Shown here one piece after another: positions 36,526 through 45,189 of a DNA stretch of 64,000 nt. The translations under genes and the position numbers were made by a program. The notes beneath the pieces are model-generated. The model was given only the letters and a program-made list of their open reading frames with translations, made no database searches and was not told where the DNA came from. Position 1 is the first letter of the stretch, and every line of letters begins with the position of its first letter. The stretch is from the NCBI GenBank assembly GCA_038087035.1, contig CP051187.1, positions 4,593,001-4,657,000 of the forward strand, in the 5' to 3' direction. The DNA is from Gloeotrichia echinulata CP02. Its GTDB lineage: Bacteria; Cyanobacteriota; Cyanobacteriia; Cyanobacteriales; Nostocaceae.

Positions 36526-36687
36526 GGCGTGTTTTCAAAGTCTTATACAATACCACTAAAACGCTGACACATGTAGATTTCGCGTAGGGGCACGGCATTG
36601 CCGTGCCCCTACAGCTGGTATCATATCGTGTGGATTTAGGGGTATCTAAAAATTTATCCGGCTAAACAAATAGTTTGAAAACACGCC
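36526..36687. mobile_element. MITE family B, copy 2 (CTAG target)
   Basis: Identical over all 162 bases to 4966-5127, and again flanked by ctag on both sides (36522-36525, 36688-36691). Confidence 0.88.
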
Positions 36688-36796
36688 CTAGAAGGATGCT
36701 GAGTCGCGAATGGTGGGTTTAACCTCTCATTGCACAGAAAAATCGGGGTTTTTGGAGTTGTTCGATGATTTGTAGGGGTGCAAGGCCTTGCGCCCC

Positions 36797-36907
36797 CAAT
36801 ACTGCGTAGGATTTGCAGGGGAGGCAAAACTCTTCCCCTGCTTCCCCTGCTTCCCCTGCTCCCCCTGCTTGCCTCAACCAAAAAATTCCAAAACCTACGC
36901 AGTATTG
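36797..36907. mobile_element. MITE family A, copy 5 (10-bp target duplication)
   Basis: 111 bp, ends caatactgcgtagg / cctacgcagtattg, flanked by the identical 10-mer cttgcgcccc (36787-36796 and 36908-36917). The target was a palindromic repeat, so this is an insertion of one repeat into another. Confidence 0.88.
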
Positions 36908-37671
36908 CTTGCGCCCCTATCGACAATCATCCTCACTACGCTTTTATTTCGGTTTTTTGCGTTTGATTATTTGGCATTTTGGCAACTGATGAAAATCTAA
37001 CTATGATATATTGATTAGACTTGCAAGAATTAACTTTGGTTACAACATTCTACACGGATAATTAACCGTTCTTTATGTTTGTCTCCTTTGCAATCCTGAC
37101 AACCTATAGAGTTGTATTTACGATATTTTTTCCAGAGTTCAAGGTGTATTGCCACTTTCAAGCTATTTGGACGGGATAACACCCGTCCTTTATCTTATTT
37201 TTGGCTGGAAAAACACTATAGTTTCAGCTTTTCATCTGTTTAGGTATCCTGATTTACTTGATGAGTCCTACTCAAATCTGGCAGTAATTCAGGTTTTTCA
37301 TGGAAATACTGATAAATTCATAGTTAATTAAAAGTTAGTTTCGTCATCTCCAATCAGAATAATACTTAAACCTTGGCTAATTAAAGCCTGTCAGGTTCAA
37401 GCTAGGGATTTTTAGTCCCTTCTATCATCCAAAAAAAAAGGCTTAACCATTATTTCCCATATATAGTCCATGTATGCGATTACCGCACCTAATCAATCTT
37501 GTAGATGGGTGGCGGTGAAAGCTATTTTATGTCCTTTGGTTCGTTGTAGATATAAAAGATAACCTGATTTTTTCTCAAGGATATTTATTTTATTTATCAT
37601 CTGTAATAATTCAGATTTTTTCGACAATCTCCTATCAGCTTTTGGTTGATTTGGATACATACTATAGGAAG

Positions 37672-37765
37672 ATGACTAACTCCAAAAATAAAGTGTAAAT
37701 TAATCCGGGATGTTGTTATGCACTGGATTTAAATAAAGGTTTGGTCATGAGCCAAACCTTTTTTT
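37672..37765 (+). ncRNA. Candidate small RNA ending at orphan terminator
   Basis: A -10-like tactat at ~37661-37666 precedes ~95 bases that end in a canonical terminator (37735-37765: aaaggtttgg, loop tcatga, ccaaaccttttttt). No open reading frame fits. Start point is inferred from the -10-like box only. Confidence 0.4.
37735..37765 (+). terminator. Rho-independent terminator, no gene upstream
   Basis: Nine-bp stem aaggtttgg / ccaaacctt, followed by seven T. It lies 218 bp before mtnP on the same strand, so it would stop any transcript entering from the left. Confidence 0.8.
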
Positions 37766-37982
37766 CTTTCTCTTGGATATCTTGCACCATTCTCGATCAG
37801 CTTAGTTAGGGCAATCATCAAATAACCCCACCCTGAATTCCTCCATCACAAGGTAGAGATGAGTTAAAGTACTACCTTAGCGGACTGGGTTTTCGAGTAT
37901 GATAATGCGCGACTAGTCTTGACTTTTGAAAATCTGAGCGCGAAATATACAATTTAAATGCGTAAGTAACAGGTTAAAGATA

Positions 37983-38855
37983 ATGGATGTAGCTCAGATT
38001 GGAATTATTGGTGGTAGCGGTCTATACAAAATGGATGCGCTTGAGGATGTGAAAGAGGTAGAGGTACAGACACCGTTTGGTTCACCATCTGATGCTTTGA
38101 TTCTGGGGACATTGGCGGGGACACGGATAGCGTTTTTGGCGCGTCACGGTCGTAATCATACGCTGTTACCCTCTGAGGTGCCGTTTCGTGCTAATATCTA
38201 TGCGATGAAGCAACTGGGTGTGGAGTATTTAATCTCGGCAAGTGCGGTTGGTTCCTTAAAAGCTGAGGCGAAACCACTAGATATGGTGGTGCCTGATCAG
38301 TTTATTGACAGGACAAAAAATCGAGTTTCTACGTTTTTTGGTGAAGGAATTGTAGCTCACATTGCCTTTGGTGAGCCGATTTGTCACAATTTGGCGGTGG
38401 TGTTGGCAGATGCGATCGCCTCTCTGAATTTACCAGATGTTACCCTTCATCGCGGTGGTACTTATGTATGTATGGAAGGCCCAGCATTTTCCACCAAAGC
38501 GGAATCCCATCTTTATCGCAGTTGGGGTGCAACGATAATTGGGATGACAAATTTACCGGAGGCCAAGTTAGCCAGGGAAGCAGAAATTGCCTATGCAACT
38601 TTAGCCCTGGTAACAGATTACGATTGTTGGCATCCAGATCATGATAGCGTGACTGTAGAGATGGTAATTGGTAATTTACAGCGAAATGCGGTCAATGCTC
38701 AAAAGGTGATTCAAGAGACAGTGCGGCGTTTGAGTGAAAATCCGCCGCCTAGTGATGCACATTCAGCTTTGAAGTATGCAATTTTAACTCAATTAGACAA
38801 AGCACCAGCGGCGACTAAAGAAAAGTTAGGGTTATTGCTACACAAATACTTTTGA
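37983..38855 (+). CDS. mtnP: S-methyl-5'-thioadenosine phosphorylase
   Basis: MtnP cleaves methylthioadenosine to adenine and methylthioribose-1-phosphate in methionine salvage. The 290-residue protein opens AQIGIIGGSGLYKMDAL, with the phosphate-binding RHGRNHTLLPSEV, the substrate segment CMEGPAFSTKAES, and GMTNLPEAKLAREAEI. It is the PNP/MTAP family with Asp in VTDYDCWH, as expected for MTA specificity. It is monocistronic. Confidence 0.95.
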   Translation: MDVAQIGIIGGSGLYKMDALEDVKEVEVQTPFGSPSDALILGTLAGTRIAFLARHGRNHTLLPSEVPFRANIYAMKQLGVEYLISASAVGSLKAEAKPLDMVVPDQFIDRTKNRVSTFFGEGIVAHIAFGEPICHNLAVVLADAIASLNLPDVTLHRGGTYVCMEGPAFSTKAESHLYRSWGATIIGMTNLPEAKLAREAEIAYATLALVTDYDCWHPDHDSVTVEMVIGNLQRNAVNAQKVIQETVRRLSENPPPSDAHSALKYAILTQLDKAPAATKEKLGLLLHKYF

Positions 38856-39284
38856 GAATACCCGGATTTCTCACCAGATTTTTCTGACCGTTGCTTTCTC
38901 TACGTCCCCAAGTCGTAGGGGCGGGTGAGCGCGATATCCTCGTTAATAGCAGGACTTATACCGTTTCACCAAAACTCTGATACATATAGAAGCCAGTAGG
39001 GGCACGGCAATGCCGTGCCCCTATCAACGTATTTGTATCATACTTAAAGTGAAACGGTATTACTTACGTGTCACATTTACAGAATGGTGCGTGACGCCAC
39101 AAGTCTTGTGACTACGTACAATATTTATCGCTGCGTCACGCACCCTACGATTATTACTCTGCTCGGTTAAGAAAATCGCAAAGTGTGAAACCCTTGTAGA
39201 GACGTTACATGTAACGTCTCTACATTCGTTAACCGAGCAGTATTGCAAGGGGATGGATAAACCGCCGACTTCTAATGAAAAGTG
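38856..39284. other. Repeat-rich intergenic region
   Basis: Contains a palindromic element at ~38958-39060 (ataccgtttcacc / gtgaaacggtat ends, with ggcacggcaatgccgtgcc inside), a gggtgcgtgacgc / gcgtcacgcaccc inverted pair around 39084-39147, and the family-A-like element at 39155-39245. No gene. Confidence 0.65.
39155..39245. mobile_element. MITE family A, diverged copy
   Basis: Ends tactctgctcggttaag / gttaaccgagcagtattg, the same termini as the element at 2289-2475, around an inner stem gtagagacgttacatg / taacgtctctac. No flanking 10-bp duplication is seen and the left end has changed. Confidence 0.65.
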
Positions 39285-41414
39285 TCAAACGACTTGAAAA
39301 GTAAAATTGAGACTAGCCCAATTATTTACATCTAATATATAGGAATCAGCATCTGTGCCGTTGTTCTCGGCGTTGACTGCACTGGCGTTATGCAAGTCTT
39401 GTAGCAAGGCTTGGGTAACTTCTAAAGGGTTAAACAATGGGCCAATGGGCTGTTGGTCGGCTGTGCGATTTTTAGCCGTTTCTAAGGCCGAAAGGGTTTC
39501 GGTGAAAGGGGCTATGCTGAATATCAGTTGATGTTCGTATTCGTAAGCTGGCCCCGGAATCAACCATCCAGATGTAGCACCAGTTTTTGGTATCGTCAAT
39601 GTTTGACCAGGGGCGATAACTATTTGTTGCAATAGGGGTAATGGTTCTTGAATGTTGGCTTCTTGGTGACTTTGCCAAGGATAAAGTGCGATCGCAATGC
39701 TACCGCTTCTCAATCCCAGCAAGATTAAATATACTGGGCGATCGCCGAGATTTTCCACTCGGTACTGTATCCGGCTACCAATCGGCACTATTGCTGTATT
39801 GAGTGATTTTTTAATCGCTGTGTCACTGTTGACAGGTCGCACTGTTTCTTGTTTAATAACTGGGCGAGACGATATACCCTGAATAATCTCTAAAGTTCCT
39901 TTAACAGGTAAACCGGAAGAACCGACATTATCTGTGAGTCGCCATAACTTTGTGGCTAGCAGGGTGGGTAATTTTGGCGCTAATCGCTGCACTGCGACTT
40001 TCACGGCTTCCCCCATTTCTCCGGTGGTGTTGGGAATTAGCTCGCCACCAAGGGAAAATAAACCATAGTTACTGGGTGTTTGCAGTACCCTGCCAAACAC
40101 ATAATCAGCTGGTTGTTCTCCTGCTACTACCGTTGAAACATGGGAAACTGTGGCAAAGGCGCTGGTCGCGTCTACGCGCTCAATTCTTTCTAAACCAGTA
40201 CCCAGGGCAACTGTTAAACCAATATTCCGGGGTAAAACTCGGACTGCTTCAGATACAAGTTGCCCAACTTGTAAGGCGATTATATCATCAAGGTTGGAGA
40301 TTTGGGCTTTTGCTCTTAAACCAGTACGCGATCGCAGTATTAGCTGTTCTCCTGTTCCTAGGGTGAATCGGGAATTAACACCGTAGTATTCTAGGACTTG
40401 CGGTGGTAGTCCTCCTAACCACAACTGGACTGTTTTGCCATCTTCTTCTGTGGCAATGATAACTCCACAGGCAACATTGCTGTTGTTGGGCAGAAAATTA
40501 TTGCCCAGTAATACCGACTGTGGATTTTTTCGACCACTTATTAATCCTGGCTGTTGTCTGCTACCTAGTTTGTACAGAGTATTTTCTACTTGGACTAGGC
40601 TAAATTGAATTGTAGTGGCTGGGATAGCTTCCCAGAGGTATTGTGTCAAGGCGTAGGTAAATAACCCAGCACTAAAACCCGATAACAGCGCTTCTGGTGC
40701 CAATTGTTGGGCATCTGATGTAGCTGTAAGCACAAGATTGTCGAGTAAATTTTCGGTTTTGAATTGCTGAAGCAAGTCGAGTTCTGCAGATGCTAGCTGT
40801 GCTTCTAGTTGTGGAAGGGCGCGAATTCGCCATCCTGTAGGAACTATGGTGCTAGGTGCATAGTAACTGGTATCTAATACTGCTGTAGCACGGTCTGTGG
40901 GGAGCGATCGCCACAACCGCATGAGGGTTTCTTCTAATAAATAATTGACTATTTTATCATTTTGTGAATTTGGTGTTTTCGGATTCTCATTGGCTAACAA
41001 TAGAGCATTTTGAGTTGTGCTGGGTAACATTCCCAATTTGACGCGAGTGCCGTAACCACTAAAGTGGAAGATAACGACATCACCAGATTTGGCTTGTTTA
41101 CCCAGATGTTCCAAAAAAGCAGATGCGATCGCTTCTGCGGTGGCTTGTTCATCAGTTAAGGTCAGAATATCCGACCCTTGGAAGCCAAAGCGATGAATTA
41201 AGAGTTCTTTTTGCAGTTCCACATCAGTCAGACAACCGCTGAGGGCTGGACTTTGTGGATATTTATTAATCCCAATCAACAATCCTAATTTACGTGGGCT
41301 AGGTGCTGCTAAAGCTTGGTAATAGCGATTGCTTAAGGTCAACCACTCAGCCTCAGTTACTCCCAAAACCGTGAGTATTGAGCCAATCCTCTGTAAAAAA
41401 GTCCGCCTTTTCAT
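39285..41414 (-). CDS. Caspase-family (orthocaspase) protein, altered active site
   Basis: A 709-residue protein with a p20 caspase fold at ~40-290. Around the catalytic His the sequence is FHFSGYGTR (Tyr121 where active enzymes have His, SGHG), and around the catalytic Cys it is VLDTSYYAP (Ser183 where Cys is expected). It is thus a 'YS' orthocaspase, predicted inactive as a protease. The start at 41414 gives MKRRTFLQRIGS followed by a hydrophobic stretch, a probable Tat-type export signal. The C-terminal ~400 residues are mostly beta-rich and of unknown function (QTLTIPKTGATSGWLIPGPA). Likely an exported binding or scaffold protein; inference. Confidence 0.85.
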   Translation of the reverse strand: MKRRTFLQRIGSILTVLGVTEAEWLTLSNRYYQALAAPSPRKLGLLIGINKYPQSPALSGCLTDVELQKELLIHRFGFQGSDILTLTDEQATAEAIASAFLEHLGKQAKSGDVVIFHFSGYGTRVKLGMLPSTTQNALLLANENPKTPNSQNDKIVNYLLEETLMRLWRSLPTDRATAVLDTSYYAPSTIVPTGWRIRALPQLEAQLASAELDLLQQFKTENLLDNLVLTATSDAQQLAPEALLSGFSAGLFTYALTQYLWEAIPATTIQFSLVQVENTLYKLGSRQQPGLISGRKNPQSVLLGNNFLPNNSNVACGVIIATEEDGKTVQLWLGGLPPQVLEYYGVNSRFTLGTGEQLILRSRTGLRAKAQISNLDDIIALQVGQLVSEAVRVLPRNIGLTVALGTGLERIERVDATSAFATVSHVSTVVAGEQPADYVFGRVLQTPSNYGLFSLGGELIPNTTGEMGEAVKVAVQRLAPKLPTLLATKLWRLTDNVGSSGLPVKGTLEIIQGISSRPVIKQETVRPVNSDTAIKKSLNTAIVPIGSRIQYRVENLGDRPVYLILLGLRSGSIAIALYPWQSHQEANIQEPLPLLQQIVIAPGQTLTIPKTGATSGWLIPGPAYEYEHQLIFSIAPFTETLSALETAKNRTADQQPIGPLFNPLEVTQALLQDLHNASAVNAENNGTDADSYILDVNNWASLNFTFQVV

Positions 41415-41529
41415 AATCATCTCAGCCTCCAGCCCGTCAGCTAACAGCTTATAGGGCTACAGTCTGTAGTGTAAAGTTAAACTTTATACTGTTTTCCAGT
41501 TTACCAACTGTCCTCAGACACTTCCCAAT

Positions 41530-41625
41530 ATATTCAACTTTTGACAGTTGACAGTTGTCAGTTGTCATTGGTCAAAAGTCAACAGCGAACCGTCAACAGT
41601 CAACTGTCAACGGTCAACACTGAAT
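41530..41625. repeat. Cluster of tgacagt/gtcaaca-type short repeats
   Basis: Irregular heptamer-like units of tgacagt, gtcattg and caacagt form a loose inverted arrangement between the orthocaspase and sat genes. Confidence 0.65.
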
Positions 41626-41634
41626 TTTTGCACC

Positions 41635-42816
41635 CTAAACTGAAGTTTGGATTTGCATAGCCCGCGCCAACTCTGCAGCTACTTCAGGACGAGAGAATTC
41701 TGGTGGGGGTAATTCACCCCGGCGCAGCATTTCCCTGACTTTTGTTCCTGATAGGTGAACCCGTTCTTCTGGTTTGCTGGGACTGCTTTTAGTCGTGCCC
41801 ATTTGTTTAGTACGGGTACAGTAAAAAGCGTGTTCAAATTTCATGGGGACAATTCCCAACTCACCAGGCTCAAACTCATCAAAGATGTATTGAGCATCGT
41901 AAGTACCGTAATAGTCACCGACACCAGCATGATCTCGTCCCACAATAAAGTGAGTACAACCGTAGTTTTTGCGAACTAAAGCGTGGAAAATTGCTTCCCT
42001 AGGGCCAGCATAACGCATTGCGGCTGGATTAATTGCCAAAATGACCCGATCTAAGGGATAATAATTTTCCAGCAAGATTTCATAGCAGCGCATCCGCACA
42101 TCAGCGGCGATGTCATCTTCTTTTGTCGCCCCTACCAATGGGTGCAAAAATAGACCATCGACGGTTTCTAAGGCGCACTTTTGGATATACTCATGGGCGC
42201 GGTGAATGGGATTGCGAGTTTGAAAACCAACGATAGTTTTCCAGCCTTTGGTTTTGAACATTTGCCGAGACTCGACAGGATCAATTTGATAGGCGGGAAA
42301 CAGAGGATGGGAATCACGTTGCAATAGCCAGATATCACCTGCTAGATGGACAGGCGCTTGGTTATAGAGGACTTTTACACCTGGATGTTTGATATCGTCA
42401 GTGCGGTAAACTTTGATCGCCTCACGGGTTTTGTCGTAGTGATATTTTTGCGTCAGTTGCAAAACGGCGATAAATTCACCTTTGGGGTTGTCTAGCCGGA
42501 TTAAACTACCTTCAGTTAAAGAAGAAGCAACTGCTTCTGTTACCGAAAGTGTAATCGGAATTGACCAGACCACGCCGTTAGCAAGGCGCATTTCTGTAAC
42601 CACGCGCTCGTAGTCTTCTTGGTTCAAAAAACCGGTGAGTGGACTAAAACCACCAATCGCAATCATTTCTACATCAGAAACGGCTCGCTCGTCAAGTTGC
42701 ACTCGTGGCAAAAAGTCCGCTTTTGAAAGAAATTCCGCCCGTTGTTCTGGTGTAGCAATACGGTTCACCAACTGTCCACCGTGGGGAGCAATGGTATCTG
42801 GATGGTAACTCAACGT
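41635..42816 (-). CDS. sat: Sulfate adenylyltransferase
   Basis: ATP sulfurylase makes adenosine 5'-phosphosulfate, the first step of sulfate assimilation. The 393-residue enzyme has the active-site motifs QTRNPIHRAHEY (HxxH) and GRDHAGVGDYYG, and the conserved FSPLTGFLNQEDYE. It is the homo-oligomeric type without an APS-kinase domain. I chose ATG 42816 (MTLSYHPDTIAPHGGQLVNR), which fits cyanobacterial homologues; a Met 12 codons upstream adds no conserved sequence. Confidence 0.95.
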   Translation of the reverse strand, partial: TLSYHPDTIAPHGGQLVNRIATPEQRAEFLSKADFLPRVQLDERAVSDVEMIAIGGFSPLTGFLNQEDYERVVTEMRLANGVVWSIPITLSVTEAVASSLTEGSLIRLDNPKGEFIAVLQLTQKYHYDKTREAIKVYRTDDIKHPGVKVLYNQAPVHLAGDIWLLQRDSHPLFPAYQIDPVESRQMFKTKGWKTIVGFQTRNPIHRAHEYIQKCALETVDGLFLHPLVGATKEDDIAADVRMRCYEILLENYYPLDRVILAINPAAMRYAGPREAIFHALVRKNYGCTHFIVGRDHAGVGDYYGTYDAQYIFDEFEPGELGIVPMKFEHAFYCTRTKQMGTTKSSPSKPEERVHLSGTKVREMLRRGELPPPEFSRPEVAAELARAMQIQTSV

Positions 42817-42893
42817 CATCCCTTTTTTGTTTTCACTGTAAATTATTTCCAACTATAGAACCCATTTGATTTTTGAATATATCTAAGTATCTG

Positions 42894-42949
42894 TAGGCTA
42901 GGCAATGCCAAGCAAGATACTGATGTGTAAGGCATAGCCCTACCTACTT
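42894..42949. repeat. Dispersed repeat (taggctaggcaatgcc type)
   Basis: Same as 9149-9204: two short palindromes, ggcaatgcc and agggcatagccct-like, separated by ~15 bp. A truncated copy (catagccctacctactt) appears at ~53481. Confidence 0.7.
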
Positions 42950-43077
42950 GTAATTCAAAAATAAAATAGTAGCCCTATATGTACTAACTTATCAAAATGG
43001 TGGTACATACAGAACAAGAGTTTTCTTGATGGTTGACCCTGACTTACATTATTCCCGCTACAGTGGAACGCCCTTGG

Positions 43078-44187
43078 CTAGAATGTCACTACACTGCGAA
43101 TTGATTCCCCTTTATGCATCAAATCAAAAGCATCATTGATTTGCTCAATTGGCATCACATGGGTAATCAAATCATCAATATTTATCTTCCCTTCCATATA
43201 CCAATCAACAATTTTCGGTACATCAGTACGCCCCCTGGCGCCCCCAAAGGCGGAACCTTTCCACACCCGCCCAGTTACCAGTTGAAAAGGACGAGTCCTG
43301 ATTTCCTGTCCAGCACCAGCCACACCGATAATCACGCTGACGCCCCAACCTTTGTGACAACATTCTAAGGCTTGACGCATCACATTTACATTCCCGATAC
43401 ATTCAAAGGTGTAATCAGCACCGCCTTTGGTTAAATTTACCAAATAAGCAACTAAATCACCCTCGACTTCTTGGGGATTGACAAAGTGTGTCATCCCAAA
43501 CTTTTCTGCCAAAGTGCGTTTGTTGGGATTAATATCTACCCCGACAATCATATCGGCGCCTACCATTCGCGCTCCTTGGATGACATTTAACCCAATACCG
43601 CCCAAGCCAAAAACTATGACTTTTGCCCCTGGTTCGACTTTGGCTGTATAGATCACCGCACCAATACCCGTTGTCACACCGCAGCCAATGTAACAAACCT
43701 TATCAAAAGGGGCATCTTCGCGAATTTTTGCCACGGCAATTTCCGGTAGGACTGTATAATTGGCAAAGGTAGAAGTTCCCATGTAGTGATGAATCATCTG
43801 TCCATCAAGACTAAAGCGACTTGTACCATCAGGCATCACACCCCGTCCTTGAGTCGGGCGAATTGCTTGACAAAGATTCGTTTTTAAGCTCAGACAATAT
43901 TCACACTGGCGACATTCTGGGGTATATAAGGGAATTACATGATCGCCTGGTTTGACACTGGTGACACCAGCACCCACCTCAACCACCACACCAGCGCCTT
44001 CATGTCCTAAAATCGCAGGGAACAAACCTTCAGGATCGGCGCCAGAAAGGGTGTAAGCGTCGGTATGACAAATCCCACTCGCTTTGATCTCAACTAATAC
44101 TTCCCCAGCTTGTGGTTTGGATAGTTGAACTTTTTCTATCGTCAACGGCTTACCCACTTCATAAGCCACCGCTGCTTTAATTTCCAA
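43078..44187 (-). CDS. frmA: S-(hydroxymethyl)glutathione dehydrogenase, class III ADH
   Basis: The zinc-dependent enzyme oxidises S-hydroxymethylglutathione (formaldehyde detoxification) and reduces S-nitrosoglutathione. The 369-residue protein has catalytic zinc ligands in ASGICHTDAYTLSG and GHEGAGVVVEVG, and the structural zinc cysteines in CRQCEYCLSLKTNLC. The NAD-binding GLGGIGLNVIQGAR and the class III signature region are also present. Its downstream neighbour on the same strand is sat, but a 260-bp repeat-containing gap suggests separate units. Confidence 0.95.
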   Translation of the reverse strand: MEIKAAVAYEVGKPLTIEKVQLSKPQAGEVLVEIKASGICHTDAYTLSGADPEGLFPAILGHEGAGVVVEVGAGVTSVKPGDHVIPLYTPECRQCEYCLSLKTNLCQAIRPTQGRGVMPDGTSRFSLDGQMIHHYMGTSTFANYTVLPEIAVAKIREDAPFDKVCYIGCGVTTGIGAVIYTAKVEPGAKVIVFGLGGIGLNVIQGARMVGADMIVGVDINPNKRTLAEKFGMTHFVNPQEVEGDLVAYLVNLTKGGADYTFECIGNVNVMRQALECCHKGWGVSVIIGVAGAGQEIRTRPFQLVTGRVWKGSAFGGARGRTDVPKIVDWYMEGKINIDDLITHVMPIEQINDAFDLMHKGESIRSVVTF

Positions 44188-44301
44188 CTCAGCCTCCCGT
44201 AGAGAAGTTGCATTTATAGGTTGATATGAGTTTATATTGAGATATAGCGGCGGGAGGCAATTGTTGCTCAGGTTTGGGGAAACCTTTTACATACCTTGAC
44301 A

Positions 44302-44502
44302 ATGCAATTGCATCGGTCTGCAATTGAATTGCATCAACCTGCAATTGAATTGCATCAACCTGCAATTGAATTGCATCAACCTGCAATTGAATTGCATCGG
44401 TCTGCAATTGAATTGCATCAACCTGCAATTGAATTGCATCCGCCTGCAATTGAATTGCATCAACCTGCAATTGAGTTGCATCCGCCTGCAATTGAATTGC
44501 AT
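44302..44502. repeat. 21-bp tandem array (nine to ten units)
   Basis: Units of 21 bp, consensus caattgaattgcatcaacctg with catcggt and catccgc variants in an alternating pattern. The core gcaattgaattgc is palindromic. Because 21 is divisible by 3, all six frames repeat a heptapeptide (LQVDAIQ in one), and most stay open. It lies upstream of the frmA start codon and ends in a family-D repeat end. Confidence 0.88.
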
Positions 44503-44725
44503 TTTCAGGTAAATAGACCGGTAGGGGCACAGCAGTGCTGTGCCCCTAGGAGGATCTAAGGCGACAAATGGATTGGGTAGGGGCGCAAGGCCTTGCGCCC
44601 CTACAGATTATTGATGTGTTGCAAATATTTTTTGAATTGGTATGAATTACCCTTTTTTTTACATTACTGATAAATTTTTTGTCCTATTGGGTACATTAAA
44701 TATATAGTTTACCACTTATACTTCC
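44503..44725. other. Repeat ends upstream of small basic protein gene
   Basis: Two dispersed palindromes (ggcacagcagtgctgtgcc at ~44526 and gggcgcaaggccttgcgccc at ~44582). The second is followed by a sequence (cagattattgatgtgttgc) shared with the duplicated block at 48798-49003. Confidence 0.65.
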
Positions 44726-45100
44726 ATGCCAGCCCAAGATACAACACGCCGTTTGCGCCCCCAACTAATTAGTCAAGATATAAATTCATGGCACGGTTTG
44801 CAAACTATCAGCGGCTACAACACAACCCGTGCTGATGCAACTGTAGCCAAGTTAGAGCAAGTTTATCAGGCGATGTTGGCGCAGCAACAAGTCGAAACTG
44901 AGAAACTAACTTTATACCGTGCTGCGGCGGATGCGGCGCGATTAGCTGAATGGGAATTTCATAATACTGTATTAGCGATGAAAGAAGTCATACGCGGGCA
45001 ATATGGATCAGATAGCGATCAAGCACAAGCAGTGGGACTGAAGAAAAAATCAGAACGCAAGCGTTCTAAGCGCAAAAAATCAGTGGCGATCGCCAGTTAA
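44726..45100 (+). CDS. Small basic coiled-coil hypothetical (paralogue 2)
   Basis: A 124-residue protein of the same plan as the one at 32430: short N-terminus (MPAQDTTRRLRPQLI), GYNT motif aligned with SYNT of the other, a long helix (DATVAKLEQVYQAMLAQQQV, then ETEKLTLYRAAADAARLAEW), and a tail GLKKKSERKRSKRKK. The shared spacing of SD(Q/E) before the basic tail supports true paralogy. Function unknown; the tail suggests binding to nucleic acid. Both genes are preceded by tandem arrays within a few hundred bases. Confidence 0.68.
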   Translation: MPAQDTTRRLRPQLISQDINSWHGLQTISGYNTTRADATVAKLEQVYQAMLAQQQVETEKLTLYRAAADAARLAEWEFHNTVLAMKEVIRGQYGSDSDQAQAVGLKKKSERKRSKRKKSVAIAS

Positions 45101-45189
45101 TTAACTGTAGATTGAAAACAGGCGATCGCCGTTGCTTCAATACCGGATTGAGCGATTCACTCTTTTAACTACGAATTACTCCGTTTGTT

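Larger units (their letters stand above)
36370..36996. repeat. Nested cluster of MITEs
   Basis: From left to right: family A copy 4 (36383-36511), family B copy 2 (36526-36687) and family A copy 5 (36797-36907). The last sits inside a gggtgcaaggccttgcgccc palindrome with a 10-bp duplication. A gcaggggaggcaggggagg / cttcccctgc low-complexity core lies in each family-A element here. No gene. Confidence 0.8.
36997..37982. other. Long intergenic region with orphan terminator
   Basis: Nearly 1 kb without a convincing gene. A strong terminator lies at 37735-37765 with no upstream gene on that strand closer than ispH, suggesting a small RNA (see separate entry). A ~50-codon minus-strand frame around 37020-37190 has a CQDC and ECC pattern but no clear start. 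Confidence 0.5.

Noticed and set aside
37020..37190. Minus-strand frame of ~50 codons with CQDC and ECC pairs
   Set aside because: Only a GTG start is possible and I recognise no family; could be a gene relic but support is too thin.
37381..37430. tRNA-like ggttcaagc segment
   Set aside because: No acceptor stem, anticodon arm or D-arm could be drawn around it.
44189..44530. 113-codon minus-strand frame with AIQLQVD repeats
   Set aside because: Made by the 21-bp array, which is open in several frames; the ends are MITE and frmA leader sequence.
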